Source: Chara braunii (Eukaryota; Streptophyta; Charophyceae; Charales; Characeae). From it: a stretch of 21,815 nucleotides of DNA. A program made the position numbers and the translations under genes. Below, piece by piece: positions 6,174 through 13,968 of this stretch. A model generated the notes under the pieces. It was not told where the DNA came from, ran no database searches, and saw only the letters and a list, made by a program, of their open reading frames with translations. The stretch is taken from positions 1,718,222 to 1,740,036 of the forward strand of contig BFEA01000277.1 of NCBI GenBank assembly GCA_003427395.1, written 5' to 3'. Every line of letters begins with the position of its first letter. Position 1 is the first letter of the stretch.

Positions 6174-7929
6174 AGGAATTCTTGGTCTTCGTTTTTGGAT
6201 CTTGTTGGCATGTGAATGGCACTTTTTTGCATGGCATGTGGTTTCTGTGCTGATTGGTTGGTTGGTGTTGGTGTGCAACGTAGGGTTTTGCAGGCCCGTG
6301 TACTACCTGTGATGGCCTTTTTCCTTCTCTATTTTTTGGCGATACACTTGCTTTTCTTTTTTAATGCCCTGCCTCGGTATCTCTACTTGTTCCAATACTG
6401 TGTTTTCCATAAAACATGCCTCAACAACGCCTCGTTTCCTGTATTTGCCCTCCCCCCCCTTGCTCTCTCTGCGTACGTGTGTGTAGGGGTGGGTGTGTTC
6501 GCGTGCATGCATGTCTGTGTGTTGGAATGTGTGTGTGTGTGCGCATGCGCATGCGTGTGTGCTCTGTCACACATCTACTTGATTCCAATTCCTGGTGCTG
6601 TGGCCCCCTCCCTCCTCTACTGTGATGCTTCTGTTTATCATCGATGCCGGGGATAACTTTCCGAGTTCTTCTCTATTGTTTGTAACGAGTGTTTGATGGA
6701 TTGAATTTAGTGAGAATTTTCTGGCTTCTTTGTTGTTGTTGTTGTTTTGTCTCATCGTTGTTTGGTGTCCTTTCAATTGGTACATTTTCTCTGCAATTTC
6801 CAAATTCAATTTTTATTTCAATTTTTTCTGCAATGTAGTTCCTGCAAAGGCCCGTTGTTGTCTGGGCAAGATGAAAGTGTGCTCGTTATTTTCTGGAGGG
6901 GGATTGATGACGAGTAGTCGGCGGAGTATGGAGAGATGGGTAGTGGGGGATGAGTGGTTGGTTTTAGGGGGATTTTGTTGAATTTGCGCATGATCTTGCT
7001 TCTCCTTGTTTTTCTTGTTGCAGCTAGGGAGTTGTTTTGTCTTTCCTTGTGCACACATTGTTTACCTTGTTTCGAAAACAGATTAGTCAACGCAGAAACA
7101 GGGACGGGAAAAACACTGGTTTATCTTCTTCCCATCATCCATGGACTGCAAGAGTACAGCAGAAGGGTTTCAAGAAACGATGGCACATTCGGTACGTGTT
7201 TGCGCTGTTCTTCTTCATTCTACTAAGCTATTATTCTCATTGTTGTGTTCTCTCATCGTTCCGCTTTTTGTTTTTCTTATCATTTTGCTGGCTTGATTTT
7301 TAAGTGTCTTGTCAAGAAGGAGCTTAAGTCTTACCATGTCTCACCCAAGTGACCCAACCCATGTGGCTGAATGGTATACGGATCTACTGTTAATATGCGG
7401 ACCTGAGTTCAAATCGTGATGTGATGAGTTGAATGAAATAACATGGGCCTGGTAAATTCAATAATGGTACATCAAGGCCATCGCCTGTGGTTGGTTGGTT
7501 GGTCGGTTCGGTAGTTTGAATAGGCTGTCTGCACCAAAGGGGAAGAAGTCTTGGTGCTTCAGGCTTGGAGGTAACAGTGGTGCTTTAACTTGCGTAGCAT
7601 TCAGTTCAACTTCGTGGAAGCATTTCTCATCGCACCTGCACCTGATCTTCGTGCGCTTGTTGCCCTCCTCTGGTGTGTGTTTGTGTCTGTGTGCGTGTAT
7701 GTGCGTATGTGTGCCTGTGCACACGCCCGTGCATGTGTCTGTTCTGCTTCTGTGGCCTTTGCACGGTGAACTGATTGCTTAGCTTTGATCTTAGCACCAA
7801 CAAGGGAGCTTTGTCTACAGATCTACAATGTTGCAAAGCAGGTGGTAGCTCAGCGGTATCATTGGCTGGTGCCTGGCTACCTCATTGGTGGTGAGCTGAA
7901 GAAGAAAGAGAAGGCCCGCCTTCGGAAAG
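4228..7929 (+). CDS. DEAD-box RNA helicase fragment, DDX31/Dbp7/RH17 type
   Basis: Three exons (4228-4300, 7082-7191, 7783-7929) total 330 nt, exactly 110 codons when the split codons at both junctions are counted. In order they encode the Q motif (GFSVPTHVQ, then [11 protein letters not shown]), motif I / Walker A (AETGTGKT), motif Ia ([10 protein letters not shown]) and the GG motif in a stretch typical of this subfamily ([12 protein letters not shown] followed by KEKARLRKG). The family consists of nucleolar ATP-dependent helicases acting in 60S ribosomal subunit assembly; that role is taken from family knowledge. The N-terminal region lies upstream or is lost. Motif II (DEAD), SAT and the whole second RecA domain are absent: after 7929 I found no exon continuing with the expected ATPGRL segment before retrotransposon B. 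Either intron 3 carries large insertions and the gene resumes beyond this window, or this is a truncated gene. No stop or frameshift lies within the exons, which favours a recently functional gene. Confidence 0.85.
4672..4810. repeat. Polypyrimidine tract with CCCTCTCT repeats
   Basis: Almost pure C/T on the plus strand, with repeated CTCTCCCT units in the middle. A polypurine-polypyrimidine tract of this length could form triplex (H-)DNA. It is intronic. Confidence 0.85.
5200..5560. repeat. CAT/TCG/TCC trinucleotide repeat block
   Basis: Pure (CAT)n from about 5200 to 5260, then an interrupted mix of TCA, TCG, TCC and CAT triplets to about 5560. The reading frames across it give artificial poly-His or poly-Asp proteins. 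Confidence 0.95.
5621..5690 (-). pseudogene. tRNA-Thr(TGT)-like 3' half with A-rich tail (retroposon-like)
   Basis: The minus strand reads ...TTTGTAAACTGAACATCG followed by TGAGTTCAACCCTCACTG. This resembles the anticodon arm and TψC arm of a plant tRNA-Thr(UGU), with B box GAGTTCAACCC and pairing T-stem bases. The 5' half does not keep a recognisable A box, so it is not a working tRNA gene. After the tRNA-like 3' end the minus strand continues in TTAAAAAAACAAACAAA, like the tail of a tRNA-derived SINE or retroposed tRNA. Confidence 0.4.
5706..5741. repeat. (GGA)n-like purine tract
   Basis: GGAGGA units interspersed with AGAGGAGGGGG on the plus strand. Simple purine repeat, intronic. Confidence 0.85.
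6141..6172. repeat. Homopolymer run of 32 G
   Basis: 32 consecutive G on the plus strand, flanked by GGATGGC and AAGG. G-quadruplex-capable and prone to length error in sequencing. It explains the poly-Gly and poly-Pro ORFs around it. Confidence 0.95.
6473..6562. repeat. GT-rich, partly alternating purine/pyrimidine tract
   Basis: GT-rich tract whose last 36 nt (6527-6562) alternate strictly between purine and pyrimidine, including a GCGCATGCGCATGCG core. This is a good candidate for Z-DNA. Intronic. Confidence 0.8.
7082..7191 (+). CDS. Helicase exon with motif I (Walker A)
   Basis: 110 nt between the acceptor CGAAAACAG (7073-7081) and donor GTACGTG (7192). Its first base completes the Val codon of the previous exon; the exon ends one base into an Ala codon. 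It encodes [20 protein letters not shown] and a linker ending [12 protein letters not shown] is an intact nucleotide-binding loop. Confidence 0.88.
7192..7782 (+). other. Intron 2 of helicase gene
   Basis: 591 bp with donor GTACGTG and acceptor GATTGCTTAG. It contains a degenerate tRNA-like sequence (7352-7420) and a GT-rich tract (about 7670-7738). No protein-coding feature was seen. Confidence 0.8.
7352..7420 (+). pseudogene. Degenerate tRNA-like sequence (Asn-GTT-like), possible SINE head
   Basis: Contains an A-box-like TGGCTGAATGG, an anticodon-loop-like CTGTTAAT and a B-box-like GAGTTCAAATC at tRNA-like spacing. The T stem does not pair properly and the acceptor stem is not evident, so it cannot be a functional tRNA. 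It most likely represents a tRNA-derived SINE head or a decayed tRNA pseudogene inside intron 2. Confidence 0.35.
7783..7929 (+). CDS. Helicase exon with motif Ia and GG motif
   Basis: 147 nt from acceptor TTGCTTAG (7775-7782) to donor GTATGG (7930). It encodes [17 protein letters not shown], then [14 protein letters not shown] and KEKARLRK, ending one base into a Gly codon. PTREL is motif Ia; HW-VPGY-GGE with KEKARLRKG is characteristic of the DDX31/Dbp7 group rather than other DEAD-box families. Confidence 0.88.
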
Positions 7930-8477
7930 GTATGGTTTCTGTATACAAGGGAGCCCAAAATGTGGGGATTTTACTTTGCGGAAATGAACGGGCTTTCATA
8001 TTCTGTGTCTTTAATCAGTTGTTTCTCCGTCCACCCATTTATCAAATCAACTTTCAGCGAAAATTTTGTATTATTTCGATGTGTTGCATTGGTGAGTAAT
8101 CCACAGTCGGACAATATAGCTTTGCTTTCTGTTCTATAGGCAATGGATTAGTTTGAAATGTTGTCCAGGCGCTTCCCATCGCAAGACTATAGTGTGTGTG
8201 TGTACTGTTCGCTGACACGATAGTGACTGTGGTTACGATCCTACTACATCCACAATGCTGCAATAAATTGCAATTCCTAGTGGGTTGTACACTAATTACT
8301 TTGTGGTTTTCCCTAGTTTTAAGTCTTCTGGGGCTTGATCCCTGGACCTGTCCCATACTGGGGCTTTTCGCTTGCTGCTTTTGGGTCCGTAGGCTGTTGG
8401 GTACTTAGGGAAGTAGGCCGTTAGGGGTTTTTCTTTTATTGCTGCCTTTTTATTTTCCCATTTGGCCTGTTTTCTGT
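7930..8477 (+). other. Start of intron 3 / non-coding region
   Basis: Begins with a clear donor (GTATGG). None of the three plus frames contains the expected ATPGRL or DEAD segments. A 34-nt exon-like stretch with good splice signals (8058-8091) is discussed as a finding. Otherwise nothing recognisable. Confidence 0.55.
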
Positions 8478-9021
8478 CTAGATGCATTGAGGCCGTAGGT
8501 AGCAGTCATAGGTCTGTCCTAGGCTGTAGAAGTAGACCCCAGAAAAAGCTAGCAAGCAAGATGGAACGGGTTCTTCGGTTGATTTTTTTTCGCGAAGTTT
8601 GGGAAAGGTCGCGTTCGGCTGTTGCTGCACTATCTTCAGCGCAACCATCTTCTTCCTGATTGAGCATTGGCGGTCATATCTGGCCTGTACTTGCTTCCTC
8701 AAGGCAGTGCTGGGCTCCAGGGCTGTGGGTGCCATCTTTTATTGGTTCTGTTGGGGTTGACAGCGCTGCCTAGAAGCCCGCCATCGAAGTGCTCTTGGAA
8801 GTGGCGGCCACATTCTCCTTCATCAAGTTGGTATTCTTCTTCTCCATCCTGGGAGCTGCGCTCCCGTGCTGAGCGGACACTTCATCTGCAGTGGGCTTTG
8901 TGGTTTTGCAGAGGGTCGTGTTGGGTGTGGCGATTGGTTGGCTGGAACGGTTGGGCACTGGAGTTGCATTGGCGTCATAGCTAGGGCTCGAGGTTGGAAG
9001 GTAGAAGAAGTCTTCCCTCAT
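8478..9021 (-). other. Unrecognised minus-strand reading frames, probably decayed
   Basis: From an ATG at 9021 one frame reads 83 codons, rich in Ser/Thr/Asn/Pro, to a TAG at about 8770. The same frame then stays open apart from one TGA to about 8500. A second, overlapping frame from 8735 gives 85 codons. Neither resembles a family I know. It lies just outside the putative end of the 3' LTR of retrotransposon B (about 9318). It may be a fragment of a host gene or of another element, or chance. Confidence 0.25.
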
Positions 9022-9317
9022 TTGGTGAAACTCTGGAAATAATTGGTTTGTGGATGTTGTAACGTGGTTGGGATCCTGGGAATTTCGTGTTGCTGATTGA
9101 GTTGGGGAGAGATGGTGATAATAAGAATTGAATTAACTTCAATTCTATTTTGGTCTTGTGAGCTTCCGCTGTGTATTCTCATCACATGGTTTGGTGTGGA
9201 TTGCTCTCTCCAAGTCCACTTGCTGAACTCGAAAGAAGCAGTGAAGAGATAAAGAGCAGAAGAGATAAAGAGCAGAAGAGATAAAGAGCAGAAGAGAAGA
9301 AGAAGAATTACACAAGT
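9022..9317. other. Spacer, no gene seen
   Basis: Contains the 16-bp tandem repeat at 9244-9295 and a small hairpin (GAATTGAA / TTCAATTC, about 9125-9145). No supported coding sequence. Confidence 0.4.
9244..9295. repeat. 16-bp tandem repeat, three copies
   Basis: AAGAGATAAAGAGCAG repeated three times without change (starts at 9244, 9260 and 9276), plus a partial fourth copy. Confidence 0.9.
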
Positions 9318-10356
9318 TGAACCAATTCTTCTCCCTCTCATCTTCTTCTCCCTTCTGCAAGGGAAATGAGCAATAGCGCGATGACAATATTCAGATTGCA
9401 CAATCACATTGAAAGCCAGATCGTATCACAGTGTTCAGAAAGTACCATTGCACCAATATGACACCAATGGAGAATAGTAGCACTGAAAGCCAATGTCAAT
9501 GAGAGCTTGCTCTCGCCACCACCAACATATGTATCCAGTCCCTATCTCCCTACTTGGCACTCGGCGCCCAGCCTACTCCCTACACAGCTACTACTAACCT
9601 ACTAATTGACAATGCAACTGTTGACGTCAGCAGCCTCCGAAGTACTTGAAGATGTCGCCCATGCAGAACCATCGCCAATACCAGCTATGTGTGCTCACAT
9701 CATCATCATCGTCATCCTTCTCTGTCTCCCTTGACTTTCTCCCACGTCTTCCCTTGTTGTACACCCGAAGACCACCCCTGCGCCTCACTGTACATCCAAG
9801 CCCACCAGCTCTGGAGGCTGGGCTATGGCGCTGCCCTCAGCAGCGACCTCTTCCTTGCACGACCGCACATGCTTGCACCTCGCCTCTCAGCGCTAGCAGC
9901 AGCCCACGAGCTTCAGCTCTAGCAGCGCTGCCGCCAGCATGCGAGTGCCCAAATCCCTGGCCAGGCAGCGAGCTCTTTCCTATATGGAAAGAGCCTACCT
10001 CATTCAGCAGCCTGGCTGGACTGGCCTGGGCCCAGAAGCTTCCGGTAGGCCCCAGGATGCTGCGCCTCTCTTGCAGCTACTGGGCCTCATTCAGTTGGGC
10101 CTCCCAACTGTCTGTGTATGAGGCTGCCATTCTCGTCCAGGGCCCGCATCATTTCGGAAAGGCCTGGAAGCCCGTCGAAAGTCTCGCTGCTCGGCCTGTG
10201 TTTTCCTCAACCAATTGGCGCGACGAAACTGCCTGGACCCCAAATACGAAATTGATAGCCGAGGGCCTCTCGTAATTTGTTAGGCCCGCCTTCACTTAGG
10301 GCGGGCACAGATGCTACAGGGGGCCCTTAGGCCTGCCGAGGACCCAGATCCTCACA
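9318..10356 (-). mobile_element. 3' LTR of retrotransposon B, minus strand
   Basis: Begins on the minus strand with TGTGAGGATC at 10356, directly after the polypurine tract. It includes an upstream CAGGCC-AGTCCAGCC block, a TATA box inside a hairpin (9972-9994), GCGGCAGCGCTGCT 47 nt later (9934), and a GAT-rich microsatellite (about 9700-9718) where related LTRs have (GA)n. I place the end at 9318, where the minus strand reads GGTTCA as at the ends of the other LTRs; this is an inference. The long plus-strand reading frame across 9646-10275 is a by-product of GC-rich LTR sequence. Confidence 0.5.
9972..9994 (-). promoter_or_regulatory. TATA box in the loop of a perfect hairpin (LTR B)
   Basis: GCTCTTTCC TATAT GGAAAGAGC: perfect 9-bp arms around a 5-nt AT loop. 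The minus-strand TATA sequence lies in the loop, and the conserved GCGGCAGCGC element follows 47 nt downstream. Confidence 0.55.
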
Positions 10357-10357
10357 T

Positions 10358-10373
10358 TCCCTCCTTTTCTTCG
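10358..10373 (-). promoter_or_regulatory. Polypurine tract of retrotransposon B
   Basis: The minus strand reads GAAGAAAAGGAGGGA and then TGTGAGG, the expected junction of plus-strand primer and 3' LTR start. Confidence 0.65.
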
Positions 10374-10453
10374 ATAGTCCTCTGAGTAGTACTTATGTAA
10401 CAGGCTGCTTCCCTTTCAGCTTTTTCTTGAGATAACTTGGGGAGCAGTCTTCA

Positions 10454-11672
10454 TTAATTCCTCTCTTGTGAACCACCGGTCCGCACACGGTATTGCAGTT
10501 GTGGCTTTGGTGGTCGGCCCCTGCCTGGAGGTTTGGGCACAGGCATCAGCTTGTGCTCAATGATATCGTCAATGTCCACGTATCCATCCATGGTTGTGGG
10601 CAGCATTGATCTCCTGGAGGGAAACTGATCAGTGGCAGCGAAAGGTGCCAACTTGGAGGCATGGAACACAGGGTAAGTACGCAAGTGTGAAGGAATGCGA
10701 ATCACATATGACGGTCCATCTGGTTGACCTCGTACAATATCCGAGATCTCCCAGGGCCCAAAGTACTGCGGCATTAGTTTGCGTGAAATCCCAACTCTTG
10801 GCCTAGTTCAGATGATTTGACCCAGACTCTATCACCTACCTGAAAGTTAGAGGGCCGTCTATGCTTATTCTCAGATGCAATCATAGCATCCTGAGATTTT
10901 CTAATATGTTCGACGGCCTGCTGTAGCATCTGTTCGTATTTGACAGCAAACTATATGCTGCCTGGTGCTGCAGTGGGTTGTCTTTCTGGTAGCAAAAAGT
11001 CAAGTGCAGTTCTGGGCTTCCAACCAAGGTGCAGTTGTCATTCCAGTAGTACTGTGCACAGCGTTGTTGTACAGGCTGGCGACGAGAGGTAACTTCTCGT
11101 CCCAGTCATCCTGACTTGGCTTAATATAATGCCAAAGCAGGTGCTGCACTACTCTGTTCATCTGTTATGCCTGACCATTGGATTCAGGGTGGTTCCCTGA
11201 CATCATTTGTAGCTTAGTGCCCATTTGCTCAGCTGTTGACTGCCACAGTTTGCTGGTAAATCTCACGTCCCTATCACTTACTACAACTTTAGGGAGTCCA
11301 TAATCGCGTACCCAGTTGTCTAGAAACAGCTTGATGACATAGTCAGTTTTAGCAGTTTCTGGCATAGCGATAAGTCTTGCATACTTGAAAAGCAGTCTAC
11401 TGTCACGAAGATGTGCTTTTTCCCAGACTGGCTGGTCACAAGAGTATCCATGAAGTCCATGGACACACTCTGACCAGGACCTTCAAGAATCGGCAAGGGC
11501 TTGATGAGCCCAAGCGGAGCCTGAGGCCTAGGTTTGTCCCTTTGGCAAACCTGGCAGGTTTCAAATTACTTTTTCGCATCTTGCATCATAGTGGGCCACC
11601 AAAGTTTCTGCACTAGGTTAGCTGAAGTCTTTTTATAACCAAAATGTCCAGTTGCATCGTGATACCTAAAAT
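10454..11672 (-). pseudogene. Integrase of retrotransposon B (Ty3/Gypsy), decayed
   Basis: Read across frames, the region holds the HHCC zinc-binding segment (HDATGH ... CQVC, about 11670-11545) and the DDE core with all three acidic residues visible (MDFMDT, VSDRDVRF, HPESNGQ). A C-terminal part in the 10454-10774 frame has a GPY/F-like PQYFGPWEI, VFHASKL, and a basic tail (PPGRGRPPKPQLQYRVR) recalling a truncated chromodomain. Breaks: a frameshift just before the HHCC region, a TAA before CQVC, another frameshift after the first Asp, and a TAA two codons after the GQ that follows the catalytic Glu. The enzyme would have inserted element cDNA; it cannot be made from this copy. Confidence 0.85.
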
Positions 11673-11904
11673 TAAACTATGCAAAGACTCACTATCAGGA
11701 ACGCACAGTCTCTTATTCCCTGCCTTTTCAAGAAACAGCAGGCCATCTACTATTGCAAATTCATCAGAAGTTATCTTATCCTTCTCTTTGAACTTACGGA
11801 TGATCTTAGACATAACTGCATCTTGCTGGTAGGCCTCCACCAAAGATAAAGTTAGATCATTAGATATGCCAAATTCAGTCACTAGCGCGTCCAGGTAATC
11901 TGCC

Positions 11905-12257
11905 CGACGTGAAAGTGCATCAGCTACCTTGTTGTACTCTCCCTTGATTGGATCAAGTTGATAGTCATACATGTCTATCACTTGGATCCATCGCTTGAGT
12001 GTGTTCGAGAGTACCGGTTGCGTTTTGATCTAGCGCTGGGTCTCATGGTCAGATCTCACATAAAAGAATCTGCCAAGGAGATAGTGTCTCGAGTGAACCA
12101 GCGCTTGGTAAAGAGCATAGAGCTCACGCTCGTAGGTATACCTAGCTAGTTTATGAGACGGCATCTTTTTGCTCATGTACTCGTTAGGTCTCAACTTGGG
12201 CCCCTCCTTTTGCGCAAGGACCGCGCCTATGCCATATTGGCTAGCGTTTGTGGTCAA
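11905..12257 (-). pseudogene. RNase H domain of retrotransposon B, catalytic Asp lost
   Basis: TTNASQYGIGAVLAQ, RYTYERELYAL, RSDHET and NKVADALSRR mark the Ty3-type RNase H. The first catalytic Asp (TTDAS in relatives) is Asn here. The Glu of the YERE segment, the Asp of SDHE and the Asp of ADALSR remain. An in-frame TAG at 12027-12029 sits where relatives have Trp, consistent with a single G-to-A change. The domain removes RNA template during reverse transcription. Confidence 0.85.
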
Positions 12258-12356
12258 AACAAAGGGTTTGTCAGGATCAGGAAGTTTGAGGACTTCATAG
12301 TGGGTCAGAGCATACTTCAGTTTCCTGAAGGCCGCCTCACACTCTTCAGTCCACTC

Positions 12357-13202
12357 TCAAAGGGTGTCAAGTCGAGTTAGATTTGTTAATGGGGAAGCTA
12401 TAGTACTATAGTTTTTTACAAACAGACGATAGTAGCCCGCCATCCCCCAAAACGATCTGACCTCAGCAACAGTCTGAGGTTTGGGCCAGTCACGTATGCT
12501 GGCCACCTTAGCATCATCCGGCCTCAATCCATCCGCTGAGATTTCATGACCCAAGTAAAAGATCTTGGTGGGACCGAACTCACATTTCTCCAAGTTAACC
12601 TTGTACTTGTGTTGTCTTAGGAGACCTAGCACTATTTTAAGTGCTCAGCGTGCTCCTGTACAGTCCTACTAAATAGAAGAATATCGTCGAGGTACACGAC
12701 GATAAACTTGTCTAAGTAATCATGAAATATCCTATTCATCGCGTGCTGGAATGTACCAGGTGCATTGCATAGGCCAAAGGGCATCACCACAAAACTCGTA
12801 CATACCGTACCTGGTCTGAAATGCGGTTTTGTGATGGTCCTCAGGTCTAATGGCAATTTGATGGTATCCGGACTTCAGATCTATCTTTGTGAAGTACCGA
12901 CATCCCTGCACTGTATCCAATAGGTCGTCGATGAGGGGTAGGGGCTCCGCGTTCTTAACGGTGATGGCATTGAGGCCCCTATAGTCAATGCACATCCTTA
13001 ATGTTCCTCCCTTCTTAGGGACAAGTAAGACTGGCGCACAGTAAGGGGAGGTACAAGGCCGAATCCATCCCTTTTCTGTGAGCTCCTTGAGCTGGCGGCG
13101 GAGCTCATCCAACTCCGCAGGAGACATCCTATAGATTCGTCCTCTAGGCACCTTACTACCTGGGACAACCTCTATCGCATGGCCAACCTCCCTTTCCACC
13201 AC
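12357..13202 (-). pseudogene. Reverse transcriptase of retrotransposon B, frameshifted
   Basis: Shows the Ty3/Gypsy RT order: [44 protein letters not shown], then (other frame) [29 protein letters not shown] with an intact YLDD catalytic site, FYLGHEISADG and SFWGMAGYYR. The catalytic residues are kept, but there is a frameshift near 12790-12800, another at about 12632, and an in-frame TGA at 12354-12356 before the connection domain. It is continuous in frame with the protease upstream except for a TAG at 13215-13217. Confidence 0.92.
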
Positions 13203-13214
13203 GCATGTGGGCTC

Positions 13215-13871
13215 CTAAAAAAGGTCGGAATATTGTGCGACGAATGATTCTATCTCTGGTGGTGTTTTTACGGCCTCCCCTTTTTCAGAGACAAAGACTA
13301 GATACATGCCCTCCTCGCGATTCTGCTTGTAGTAGTTATAGAAAGAGGAAGCACGCATGCAGCCGTAGTTCTCCACTAGACTGCTAGCCTTATACTTTTG
13401 CAGTCTAACGGTCCTACCATTTGGCAACTTGTGTATCAACACCTTCCTATCCCAATCAAACTGAGGTTGCACGACCTCGAGGTAGTACATGCCTAGTAGC
13501 ATATCGAAGGGCAGTTCGTCGCTGACGAGGAATGAGATTTTGTGTCTCACTTCCCCTCCTCCATAAGAGAAGGAACAGACTACGTCCTCGACATAGTCCT
13601 TAACTACCATTTGGTGGTTGTTGGCTGGCGTAGAAGCTACAGTTCTGCTAAGCCGCTGCACTTAGTCCCCTAAGAGCAGTCTATCCACACAAGCACGATT
13701 GATGAAGTTTCGTGTAGAGCCTATGTCTGCGAAGGCGCCAACTTTACGGCCACCTACATCAACCTCTACCACGAAATGTTCACCCTTTGGACCGCTACTG
13801 ATCATCGCCCAAGAGTCTCTGGGGTCCTTCCCTGACCACTCAGTCTCTAACTCTTCTAGGGCCTTAGACAC
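13215..13871 (-). pseudogene. Aspartic protease of retrotransposon B, altered active site
   Basis: The N-terminal half carries FADIGSTRNFI, the place of the D-S/T-G active site. The Asp is kept but the next residue is Ile instead of Ser/Thr. The C-terminal half carries the flap/core sequence DMLLGMYYLE followed by PQFDWDRK. A TAA at 13662-13664 splits the two halves in frame. The protease would cleave the Gag-Pol polyprotein. Confidence 0.8.
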
Positions 13872-13968
13872 ATTTCTCGAACAGAGCGTCGGTGGGTCTG
13901 CGGGGCGAACGCCTTAAGTGGGTAAGGCAACGTTACCACTTCAGTGCGAGTAAGAGCGGCTAAAACTC

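Larger units (their letters stand above)
4301..7081 (+). other. Intron 1 of helicase gene, microsatellite-rich
   Basis: A 2781-bp intron defined by the exact joining of GRDV to [11 protein letters not shown]. It holds a long pyrimidine tract (4672-4810), CAT/TCG/TCC trinucleotide repeats (5200-5560), a tRNA-like relic (5621-5690, minus), a GGA-rich tract (5706-5741), a run of 32 G (6141-6172) and a GT-rich alternating tract (6473-6562). The ORFs inside (poly-His, poly-Asp, poly-Pro, poly-Gly) are repeat translations. No protein gene was seen in it. Confidence 0.75.

Noticed and set aside
6012-6312. Poly-Pro and poly-Gly proteins
   Set aside because: Produced by the run of 32 G; no conserved sequence around it.
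9646-10275. 209-codon plus-strand reading frame
   Set aside because: Lies antisense within the 3' LTR of retrotransposon B, has no recognisable domain, and is explained by GC-rich LTR composition.
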